From: Spirochaetaceae bacterium
Lineage (GTDB): Bacteria; Spirochaetota; Spirochaetia; SZUA-6; Fen-1364
Direction of reading: 5' to 3'
NCBI GenBank assembly: GCA_003154555.1
Contig: PMDT01000187.1
Location: 1-6,417 of the forward strand
Length of the DNA: 6,417 nucleotides
Part shown: in pieces, positions 1-5,535 of the stretch
How positions within the stretch are numbered: the first letter of the stretch is position 1
How the letters are laid out: each line of letters begins with the position of its first letter
Program-made: the position numbers and the translations under genes
The notes under the pieces: model-generated
Seen by the model: the letters and a program-made list of their open reading frames with translations, nothing else
What the model was told of the DNA's origin: nothing
The model's database searches: none

Positions 1-5
1 GGTCT

Positions 6-200
6 ATGGCAGAGAAAATCGGGGAATACCTGGTCGGGATCGGGGCCTTGTCGGCCACGCAGGTCACTGTCGTGATCAACCACCAGCAGTCGGGCGACGC
101 CCGCCTGTTCGGCGAGATCGCGATGGAGCTGGGCTACCTGGCGGACAATGAGCCGATCGACAAGTTCCTGGAGTACCAGGAGAAACAGCTCGGAGACTGA
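6..200 (+). CDS. Small MshEN/GspE-N-like protein (64 aa)
   Basis: This is a complete small reading frame beginning with ATG five bases into the window and ending in TGA. The protein opens MAEKIGEYLVGIGALSATQV and continues with a short glutamine-containing helix and the segment LFGEIAMELGYL (residues about 34-45). This pattern (x-G-E-Y-L-V-x-I-G-A-L, then Q, then F-G-E-I-A-x-E-L-G-Y) resembles one half of the MshEN/GspE N-terminal fold, a helical module that precedes type II secretion and pilus ATPases and in some proteins binds cyclic-di-GMP. No ATPase follows, so this is a free-standing module. It has no signal peptide or TM segment and should be cytosolic. The upstream ribosome site lies outside the window. 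It converges on the transporter genes across a 33-bp spacer. The function is unknown; the family resemblance is from memory of the motif, and the coding call itself is firm. Confidence 0.75.
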   Translation: MAEKIGEYLVGIGALSATQVTVVINHQQSGDARLFGEIAMELGYLADNEPIDKFLEYQEKQLGD

Positions 201-233
201 ACCACCTCACCCGCCGCCGCCGACTGACGGCGA

Positions 234-1502
234 CTACCCGTCCCGTTCCGCCGCGTCCCCCGGGCCATCCGACCCACGCTCGATCAGCTTCAGAACTTCC
301 TCGTAACGAAGAAGCGCGGCGCGCGCCGAGACCTTTTCGAAAAGCGCCCTGCCTTCCTCGGAGAAAAAGGTTCGGGGTGCGTCTTCCGGCCCGGGGTCCA
401 TGACGACCAGGCGGCGCGCCCGGGCGGCAAGGTGCAGGTTTCCGCTGTTGCCGGGCCCGACAGGGAATGCGCAGAGCACCGTCAGGTCGGCCGCCTGCGC
501 CATGGCTGCCGCTTCCGTCACCTGCTCGTCGGTGATCCTGGAAAAGGCGCCGACGGTGACGCAGGGAATGCCGAGACTCTTCCAGAGCTTCTCGTCCGAG
601 TCGTATTCGTGCGCGATCCCCCCCGACAGCTCACAGCCGAGGCGATACAGCTCCCGCGTGAGGTTGACCGCTGATCCTGCGCCTCCGATCAGGTGGATGC
701 GGCTTCCCGTGACCCCGGCGCGCCAGGGGATGACCGAGACGGTCATGCTCCCGGTGACCGGGTTAGGCGACACGAGCGTGCGGATCCCGTAAACGCGGTC
801 GAGGATATCGGTGCGCAGCACCTGTTCGGGCCGGCCCGCCGCCGCGACGCTCCCGCGATCCAGGAGAACGAGCCTGCTGCAATATTGCGCGGCGACTCCG
901 AGATTGTGCACCGAGGTGATGACGGCCCGGTTTTCGCGCGCGAGCTCCTGCGCCATGGAGAAGATCCTGTCCTGGTGGCGAATGTCGAGACTCGAGCTGG
1001 GTTCGTCGAGAATCACCGCGTCAGTATCCTGGACGAGGGTCTTTGCAAACAGCACGAGCTGCCTTTCTCCGCCGGAAAGCTCGGCGAAGCTCCGCTCCTC
1101 CAGCCCGAGCAGGCCGACATACGACAGCATCCGGCGGGCCCTGTCGCGGTCATCGGCTGTCTCCGGCTCGAAACGGCGAAGGTGCGGGTAGCGCCCCATG
1201 AGGAGCACGTCCATCACCCGAAACGGGAATGATGCGGAGGTCTCCTGGCTCATGAAAGCGATGCTGCGCGCCCGGCTCCGGCGTTCGATCGTCCCGATCT
1301 CCCTGCCGTCCAACCACACCGCGCCGGAAGACGGGCGCAGCAGGCCGCAGAGTATCCGCAGGAGCGTCGTCTTTCCCGCGCCATTCGGACCGATGATTCC
1401 GACGAGCTCGCCGCGACCCACGTCGAGGTCGACGTCCGTCAGTATAGGCAGCGCGCCCACGCGCCAGCCGACACCGCGCGCCTGGAGGAGGGCGTTGCTC
1501 AT
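234..1502 (-). CDS. FecE/BtuD-type ABC transporter ATPase with extra C-terminal domain
   Basis: This is the ATP-hydrolysing subunit of a FecCD-family importer, expected on the cytoplasmic face of the membrane. Residues 1-255 form a full nucleotide-binding domain. Visible motifs are Walker A GPNGAGKTT (38-46), Q-loop Gln86, signature LSGGERQ (142-148), Walker B AVILDEP (162-168), D-loop SSLD (170-173) and the switch His199. Stand-alone members are usually about 250-270 residues; this one has 422. Residues 266-410 form an additional domain starting with a Rossmann-like GGAGSA (273-278) and containing a GPGNSGNL segment (349-356). A similar tail occurs, from memory, on some archaeal corrinoid BtuD proteins, so corrinoid or a related chelate is a possible substrate, but siderophore or heme cannot be excluded. 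The ATG overlaps the permease TGA as ATGA and follows a GGGGAG ribosome site, so the pair is translationally coupled. The catalytic half looks intact. Confidence 0.93.
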   Translation of the reverse strand: MSNALLQARGVGWRVGALPILTDVDLDVGRGELVGIIGPNGAGKTTLLRILCGLLRPSSGAVWLDGREIGTIERRSRARSIAFMSQETSASFPFRVMDVLLMGRYPHLRRFEPETADDRDRARRMLSYVGLLGLEERSFAELSGGERQLVLFAKTLVQDTDAVILDEPSSSLDIRHQDRIFSMAQELARENRAVITSVHNLGVAAQYCSRLVLLDRGSVAAAGRPEQVLRTDILDRVYGIRTLVSPNPVTGSMTVSVIPWRAGVTGSRIHLIGGAGSAVNLTRELYRLGCELSGGIAHEYDSDEKLWKSLGIPCVTVGAFSRITDEQVTEAAAMAQAADLTVLCAFPVGPGNSGNLHLAARARRLVVMDPGPEDAPRTFFSEEGRALFEKVSARAALLRYEEVLKLIERGSDGPGDAAERDG

Positions 1503-2533
1503 GCCGCTCCCCGTGCGCCGCGGCGCTGGATGCGGACGATCAGGCTGAGCAGGTACGGGCTGCCGAGGATGGCCGTGATGATGCCGACGCGGATCTCATA
1601 CGGCGGGGCGATGGACCGGCCCAGCAGGTCGCAGAGCACGAGGAAAAGCGCGCCGCCCAGCGCGGAGGCCGGGACGAGGGTGCGATGACCCGAGCCGACG
1701 ATGAACCGCATCAGGTGCGGGACGAGCAGACCGACGAACCCGACGGGCCCTGCCACGGCTATTGCGACGCCCGTGATGACAGCAGTCAGGCCGAGCAGGA
1801 GACGTTTCATTCTCTCCACATGCATGCCGAGGGAAAGCGCTCCCTCCTCCCCGAGGGAGAGCAGGTCCAGCTCCCGGGCGAAAAAAGACAACGTGATCAT
1901 GCCCGGCACGAGGACGGGGGCAGAAAAGAGCAGGTGCTGCCAGCCGCGGCCGTCCAGGCCTCCCATGGTCCAGAAGATGAACTGGCTCACCTCGTATTCG
2001 CGTGAGAACAAAAGGAGCGCCGATGTGAGCCCGCTGAAAAGGGACGAGATGGCCATGCCGGCGATGATGATGAACAGGAGCGACGTGGTTCCCCGCGACG
2101 TGGACAGCAGGTAAATGCACGCCGCGGAGAGGAAGGCCCCTGCAATCGTGCAGGCGGGGAGCGTCAGGAGCGATCGTGATGCGAGGCCGGTCGCAATCGA
2201 GACGACGGCACCGAGACTGCTCCCCGCCGAAATGCCCAGCACGTCAGGGCTCGCCATGGGATTGCGGAAAAGCCCCTGCATCACCACGCCGCAGACGGCG
2301 AGCCCCGATCCGACGAGCATTGCAGCGAGCACGCGCGGCAGGCGGAGGAGCAGCAGGATCGTGATGTCGCGGGAATCGGGGAGGGCGACAGAGTGGAAGC
2401 CGATCTCGTGCAGCAGGAATCGAATCAGGGAGGCGGGGGCCACGCGCACGGCACCGATGCCCACCGCGGCGAGCAGGGCGGCGACGAGCAGCACGGGCAG
2501 AACGATGAATGTGAGGACGGTCCTCCTTTTCAC
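1499..2533 (-). CDS. FecCD/BtuC-family ABC transporter permease
   Basis: This is the membrane subunit of a metal-chelate or corrinoid importer, with many TM helices. From the GTG at 2533 it is 344 residues, normal for the family. Diagnostic segments are QGLFRNPMASPDVLGISAG (about 86-104), the ATPase-contacting loop LSLGMHVERMKRL (about 233-245), GPVGFVGLLVPHLMR (262-276) and the C-terminal DLLGR and GIITAILGSPYLL segments (about 302-329). The usual E-x-P-V-G motif before the last helix reads EIRVGI. I chose GTG 2533 because AGGG lies five bases upstream, the first residues VKRRTVLTF give a basic start directly before helix 1, and a leader ORF stops on it (GTGA). A GTG at 2560 would add nine residues but has no ribosome site. 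The gene ends in the ATGA overlap with the ATPase gene. No periplasmic binding protein is encoded nearby, so the substrate is unresolved. Confidence 0.92.
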   Translation of the reverse strand: MKRRTVLTFIVLPVLLVAALLAAVGIGAVRVAPASLIRFLLHEIGFHSVALPDSRDITILLLLRLPRVLAAMLVGSGLAVCGVVMQGLFRNPMASPDVLGISAGSSLGAVVSIATGLASRSLLTLPACTIAGAFLSAACIYLLSTSRGTTSLLFIIIAGMAISSLFSGLTSALLLFSREYEVSQFIFWTMGGLDGRGWQHLLFSAPVLVPGMITLSFFARELDLLSLGEEGALSLGMHVERMKRLLLGLTAVITGVAIAVAGPVGFVGLLVPHLMRFIVGSGHRTLVPASALGGALFLVLCDLLGRSIAPPYEIRVGIITAILGSPYLLSLIVRIQRRGARGAA

Positions 2534-2580
2534 CGCGGCCCTGCAGGGGACGAGGCGCACGGCCGGCGCAAGCGTTGCAT
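2530..2580 (-). CDS. Possible 16-codon leader ORF ahead of the permease
   Basis: An ATG at 2580 follows AGAAGG with seven bases between, the best ribosome site in this leader. It opens a 16-residue frame, MQRLRRPCASSPAGPR, whose TGA overlaps the permease GTG as GTGA. Such an arrangement can couple translation of a leader peptide to the main gene. Alternatively, ATG 2580 is the true permease start and a single-base indel in the assembly separates it from the main frame; the basic residues QRLRR would suit a membrane-protein N-terminus. The peptide has no recognised function and codon evidence is too short to be persuasive. It lies about 50 bases downstream of the predicted transcript start. 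Confidence 0.35.
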   Translation of the reverse strand: MQRLRRPCASSPAGPR

Positions 2581-2638
2581 GAGAACCTTCTGCCGTGACC
2601 TCACGTGGCCTGTATGCTTCATGAGCGAAACCGCGATG

Positions 2639-2668
2639 ATCCTACACGCCGGCCCGACACGGTGTCAA
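2639..2668 (-). promoter_or_regulatory. Sigma70-like promoter for the permease-ATPase operon
   Basis: On the minus strand a perfect TTGACA (2668-2663) is followed by an 18-base spacer and TAGGAT (2644-2639), which matches four of six -10 positions. A transcript would start near 2632 and leave a leader of roughly 50 bases before the ATG at 2580 or 100 before the GTG at 2533. This is the best promoter-like match in the window. Confidence 0.6.
2656..2666. promoter_or_regulatory. Palindrome over the -35 box (possible operator)
   Basis: GACAC-G-GTGTC is a perfect 5+1+5 inverted repeat that covers four bases of the TTGACA -35 box of the transporter promoter and extends into its spacer. A dimeric repressor bound here would block RNA polymerase. 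The size is short and the element could be chance in GC-rich DNA; it does not match a Fur box that I recognise. Confidence 0.3.
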
Positions 2669-2698
2669 CGCAAGAGACGGAACTCTCCCGGCCCGCAC

Positions 2699-2727
2699 TT
2701 GCATAGGAGCCTCGAAACGGATATAGA
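2699..2727 (+). promoter_or_regulatory. Candidate promoter for the CPBP gene
   Basis: TTGCAT (2699-2704), a 17-base spacer and TATAGA (2722-2727) lie upstream of the CPBP gene on the plus strand. The -10 box matches four of six consensus positions, and the -35 box three. A transcript would start near 2734 with a leader of about 60 bases. It stands back to back with the transporter promoter. Confidence 0.4.
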
Positions 2728-2793
2728 CAGTCGGATGGAACGTCCCTGTGAACGCCGCGGCAATGCGCGGCGCGCGTCCCGTCGGCGGTAGGC

Positions 2794-3375
2794 GTGCTCG
2801 ATCTCTCGATCCTTTCCGTCGGCCTTCTCATCCACATGTTCGCACTCCCCTATTCCTTCAAAAACCTCGTGATCGATTCCATCGTCCGGGTGGCGCAGCT
2901 TGCATTCGGCGTGGCGATCCTCGCATCGCTGCAGCCCGATGCCCTGCGGCCGACGCCCGCGGGCCTCATCACGGGTGCCGGCGTGGGCGCCGCGTTCCTG
3001 GTTTTTCAGCTCGTCTGGAACAGGGGCGTGTTCAGGAGTCGATTCATTGTGACCCGACGATTCGTCGCGTCACAACTGGTGATTCTGCTGTTCCAGGTGC
3101 CTGGCGAAGAGCTCTTCTACCGCGGAGTCTTTTTCATGGTCCTCGCGTCGATCTGGGGAACATTCACGGCCGTGATCATCGCCACGGCATTGTCGACGAT
3201 GATCGCCGTCGTCTCCTCCCGCAGGCAGGTCGTCTGGCTGGGCGCAGGCCTGCTGGGCGTCTTCTGCTGCCTCAGCTTCTACTGGTCGCAGAGCATCTGG
3301 GCGCCGGTGCTGATCCACGTGCTGAACGATTTCGGATACGTCACACTCGGTGAGAAGCGGAACCTTTTCTCGTAG
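2794..3375 (+). CDS. CPBP-family intramembrane metalloprotease-like protein
   Basis: This is a 193-residue hydrophobic protein with several TM segments (for example about 7-20, 33-46, 58-73, 92-103, 111-140 and 147-163). The CPBP (Rce1-like) signature motif 1 is present as GEELFYRG (104-111), giving the two glutamates E105 and E106 and R110. The third motif is present as H175-V-L-N178-D179. The second motif, normally F-x-x-x-H in the helix after motif 1, is not recognisable: the corresponding stretch TALSTMIAVV (131-140) has no histidine. Activity is therefore uncertain. Bacterial members process or modify membrane proteins, some in bacteriocin immunity, but nothing nearby identifies a substrate. 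The GTG start is the only usable start after an in-frame TGA at 2749, and it has a weak GGTAGG-like site upstream. It is divergent from the transporter and convergent with the next gene. Confidence 0.82.
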   Translation: MLDLSILSVGLLIHMFALPYSFKNLVIDSIVRVAQLAFGVAILASLQPDALRPTPAGLITGAGVGAAFLVFQLVWNRGVFRSRFIVTRRFVASQLVILLFQVPGEELFYRGVFFMVLASIWGTFTAVIIATALSTMIAVVSSRRQVVWLGAGLLGVFCCLSFYWSQSIWAPVLIHVLNDFGYVTLGEKRNLFS

Positions 3376-3410
3376 GTGCCACTGCCCCTCCACGCGCGGC
3401 GGCCGCAAAT

Positions 3411-3428
3411 GCCACGGCGTACCGTGGC
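3411..3428. terminator. Hairpin between convergent genes, possible bidirectional terminator
   Basis: GCCACGG (3411-3417) pairs perfectly with CCGTGGC (3422-3428) around a CGTA loop, forming a 7-bp GC-rich stem between the ends of two convergent genes. Position and stem suit a terminator for both. Neither side has a real U-tract: the minus transcript continues with AUUU and the plus transcript with CGGU. Intrinsic activity would therefore be weak. Confidence 0.4.
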
Positions 3429-3441
3429 CGGTGTGGCCGGG

Positions 3442-4278
3442 CTAGTGAACTTCCTGCGAAGCGGGTACCGGATTCCCGGTGGCGTACAGCCATTGTGCGG
3501 CGTCTTGTAGAAGCCGTGAAAGCACGATGACCTGCATGTTGGCGCTCGATTTCTCGATGGCCTTTTGCAGAAGAGCGGGTGAGTAGCGCGCCTTGAGCGC
3601 GGCGCGCCGCGCGGACACTTTCGCCTCCAGGGAGGAATCGTTGCGGGCCAGGACATCGAGCAGATAGAGAGACAGCAGGATGAGAATGGGGTCGGAGACC
3701 TTTTCGCAAAGCTCGTCCAGGCGCTGCCGCGCATCCTCCGTCTTCTTGAGCTGAAGGAGACTGAACGCATGATTCCATTTCACCCAATCGCGGTCAGTGA
3801 GCCGGGGCCGCGTAAGGAGGGTGCGGAAGAAAAGCTCCGCTTCGGCCGTATCTTTCGACAGCAGATGGGGGATGCCGAAGGCGAGCCCGAATTTCGGGAC
3901 GAGGGTGGCCTTCTTCTTCTGGAGATAGGCCTCGAGCGCCACGATGCCTTCGGTATTGGACGTGACGAGGTAGGTATTGAGAAGGATACGCACATTGGAG
4001 GCCATCACCGGGCCGCCGCGAAAAATCCTGTGCTCCAGCGTCCCTGCCACCGACGCCCAGTCCTCCTTCTCAAGACCCTTGAAGAGCGTCCAGTTGAGGA
4101 GAAAGTAGGTGTCCACGCTGCCGAGCGTGACGACGAAAATGATGGCGATGGGCCATGTCCGCGCCCACGTGATCGTAAACCAATCGCTTCCAAAAAGGAC
4201 GAGGGGGGCGAAGAATATCACGAGGAAAGCGGCGCCGAGTGCCGCATTCAGGACGATAAATATGGCTTTCATTTTCAT
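3442..4278 (-). CDS. Membrane-anchored helical (TPR-like) protein of unknown function
   Basis: This is a 278-residue protein I do not recognise by family. Two TM segments are clear at about residues 5-30 and 42-64, separated by a short loop (GSDWFTITWAR). From residue 75 onward the protein is amphipathic helix throughout. Paired helices such as 94-118, 145-155 with 164-180, 180-195 with 198-212 and 229-265 resemble degenerate tetratricopeptide repeats: WVKWNHAFSLLQLKKTEDAR (165-184) reads like a TPR unit with its W/A/L spacing. The soluble part most likely lies in the cytoplasm and may be a protein-binding scaffold. The start ATG follows AGGAG with six bases between; a second ATG two codons later is less well placed. 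It is divergent from the HD-GYP gene and may share control with it. No enzyme motif is visible. Confidence 0.82.
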   Translation of the reverse strand: MKMKAIFIVLNAALGAAFLVIFFAPLVLFGSDWFTITWARTWPIAIIFVVTLGSVDTYFLLNWTLFKGLEKEDWASVAGTLEHRIFRGGPVMASNVRILLNTYLVTSNTEGIVALEAYLQKKKATLVPKFGLAFGIPHLLSKDTAEAELFFRTLLTRPRLTDRDWVKWNHAFSLLQLKKTEDARQRLDELCEKVSDPILILLSLYLLDVLARNDSSLEAKVSARRAALKARYSPALLQKAIEKSSANMQVIVLSRLLQDAAQWLYATGNPVPASQEVH

Positions 4279-4288
4279 GAGATTCTCC

Positions 4289-4294
4289 TATAAT
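4289..4294 (+). promoter_or_regulatory. Candidate -10 box for the HD-GYP/kinase pair
   Basis: A perfect TATAAT lies on the plus strand inside the AT-rich patch between the divergent genes, placing a start near 4301 and a leader of about 70 bases. The 17-base-spaced -35 position reads CTTTCA, a poor match, so the promoter is uncertain. The patch is also the complement of the opposing gene's ribosome-site region, which alone could explain its AT content. Confidence 0.35.
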
Positions 4295-4306
4295 AATAAG
4301 GGTGAC

Positions 4307-4335
4307 ATAGTAGGGAAAACGGGATCGCCCGTCAA
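4307..4335 (-). promoter_or_regulatory. Promoter for the TPR-like membrane protein gene
   Basis: On the minus strand TTGACG (4335-4330), a 17-base spacer and TACTAT (4312-4307) match the sigma70 consensus at five of six and four of six positions. Transcription would begin near 4300, leaving about 20 bases before the ATG at 4278, just enough for the AGGAG site at 4289-4285. Confidence 0.55.
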
Positions 4336-4371
4336 AGGGGAGGCCCGGAAAAACCCGAAAGATCGGAGAAC

Positions 4372-5535
4372 ATGAAGGGCATACCACTCGCGGGCCTTGT
4401 ACCCAGCACGTATTTCGACCAGCCGGTGTACCTGGACAAGAATTACATACTTCTCACGCCTGACTCGCCGATCACGCCGGACCTCGTGAAGCGTCTCCAG
4501 AAGTGGAGATACCTCCAGGTCTTCTCCGATGGAAGGGCGAAGGATGTGCCCGGCTACCTCTCGGGCGCGAGCTCGACGGCCGTGGCGACCCAGACCATCG
4601 ACGAGGACATCCGTGACGGCGAGCAGGTCACCGCGGCGCAGAAGTTCCACGGCGAGTTTACGGCATTCATCACCGGGTTGTTCGCGAAATATGCGGCGGA
4701 GAACCTGCTGAGTCTCGGCCAGGTCACCGACTGGGTGAAAAGAGCCATGCAGATGGTCCACGACAACAGGGATTACCTGCTGCGCTTCCTGGACACGAGC
4801 GCGGACGGCGAACGGTACATGATCACCCATTCGGTCAATACGACCATCCTCGCCCTCGCAATCGGCGACTACCTGAAGAGCCCGCCGCACCGGCTCATCG
4901 AGCTGGGCAATGCGTGCATCCTCCACGAGATCGGCATGATGAAGCTCCCGTCCGAGCTGCAGCGCTCATCGAAAAGCCTGAGCCCGGAAGAGCGCAAGGC
5001 CATGATGGCGCATACCCTTCTGGGCTACCGCATCCTCAAGGGCTTTTCCGCGCCGGAGAACGTGGCGCTTGCGGCCCTTGAGCATCACGAGAGGATCGAC
5101 GGCACCGGCTACCCGCGAGCCCTCACGGCGGGGAAGATCACCGACTACGCGCTTATCATCAGCGTCGTCTGCGCCTACGATGCAATGGTGTCCCGGCGTC
5201 CGTTCCGGCTCGGCTCCCTCGACGGCCACGCAACGATCAGGGACCTCGCCCAGAAGAACAGAAAGCTCTACGATGAGAAAGTCCTCAAAGCCCTGGTCTA
5301 TACACTCTCCGTGTATCCCGTGGGTACAGCCGTACAGCTTTCGAACAACAGCAGGGGGGTCGTCGTGAAGACGGACCCCGCCAAGCCTCGGTGTCCCATC
5401 GTGAAAGTCGTTTTCGATCCGGAAGGGAAAAGGCTCGCAGATCCTCCCCAGATCCAGGTGTCGGATGCTGAAGGACTCACCATAACGGGCGTCCTCCTGC
5501 CGGAAGAGGCAAAGGAAGTCAAAGGGCAGCCATGA
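4372..5535 (+). CDS. HD-GYP domain protein (cyclic-di-GMP phosphodiesterase family)
   Basis: HD-GYP proteins hydrolyse cyclic-di-GMP using a di- or tri-iron centre. In this 387-residue protein, residues 1-60 form a small N-terminal domain (GLVPSTYFDQPVYL, then a helix ending VFSDG). Residues 61-145 are a helical linker, 150-315 the HD-GYP domain and 316-374 a beta-rich tail common in the family. Conserved residues seen are His153, His214, His238-His239-Glu240, Asp243-Gly-x-Gly-Tyr-Pro248 and Asp270. The defining HD-x-G-K motif instead reads HEIGM (185-189), so the metal-ligand Asp is Glu and the Lys is Met. Metal binding may survive through Glu, but full activity is in doubt. It has no TM segment, receiver or PAS domain, and is presumably cytosolic. 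ATG 4372 is the only start after an in-frame stop at 4303, though GGAG sits just three bases upstream. The TGA overlaps the next gene's ATG. Confidence 0.9.
   Translation: MKGIPLAGLVPSTYFDQPVYLDKNYILLTPDSPITPDLVKRLQKWRYLQVFSDGRAKDVPGYLSGASSTAVATQTIDEDIRDGEQVTAAQKFHGEFTAFITGLFAKYAAENLLSLGQVTDWVKRAMQMVHDNRDYLLRFLDTSADGERYMITHSVNTTILALAIGDYLKSPPHRLIELGNACILHEIGMMKLPSELQRSSKSLSPEERKAMMAHTLLGYRILKGFSAPENVALAALEHHERIDGTGYPRALTAGKITDYALIISVVCAYDAMVSRRPFRLGSLDGHATIRDLAQKNRKLYDEKVLKALVYTLSVYPVGTAVQLSNNSRGVVVKTDPAKPRCPIVKVVFDPEGKRLADPPQIQVSDAEGLTITGVLLPEEAKEVKGQP

Noticed and set aside
218..232. CGCCG-ACTGA-CGGCG hairpin between the first two convergent genes
   Set aside because: Only five base pairs and no T-run on either strand, so too weak to call a terminator although the position suits one.
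400..1548. Several plus-strand frames antisense to the ATPase gene
   Set aside because: All are Arg/Ser/Pro-rich antisense shadows of a gene with complete ABC motifs.
1596..2120. 174-codon minus-strand frame within the permease gene
   Set aside because: His/Arg/Pro-rich out-of-frame shadow of a clear FecCD permease.
2561..2640. Cobalamin-riboswitch-like GGCCAC segment in the permease leader (minus strand)
   Set aside because: Only the short AGGCCAC resembles the riboswitch core; it continues GTG instead of TG, the predicted leader is too short, and other conserved boxes are not seen.
2748..3353. 201-codon plus-strand frame overlapping the CPBP gene
   Set aside because: Its product is Arg/Pro/His-rich without motifs or membrane segments, whereas the overlapping frame encodes the CPBP signature; it is a GC-rich shadow frame.
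3424..3440. Tandem GTGGCCGG repeat near the end of the TPR-like gene
   Set aside because: Just two copies of a GC-rich 8-mer; easily chance, not a repeat family.
3769..4293. 174-codon plus-strand frame antisense to the TPR-like gene
   Set aside because: Composition is charged and motif-free, and the opposite strand has a ribosome site, promoter and a sensible two-TM protein.
4288..4926. 212-codon minus-strand frame antisense to the HD-GYP gene
   Set aside because: No motif; the plus strand carries the HD-GYP signature in the same bases.
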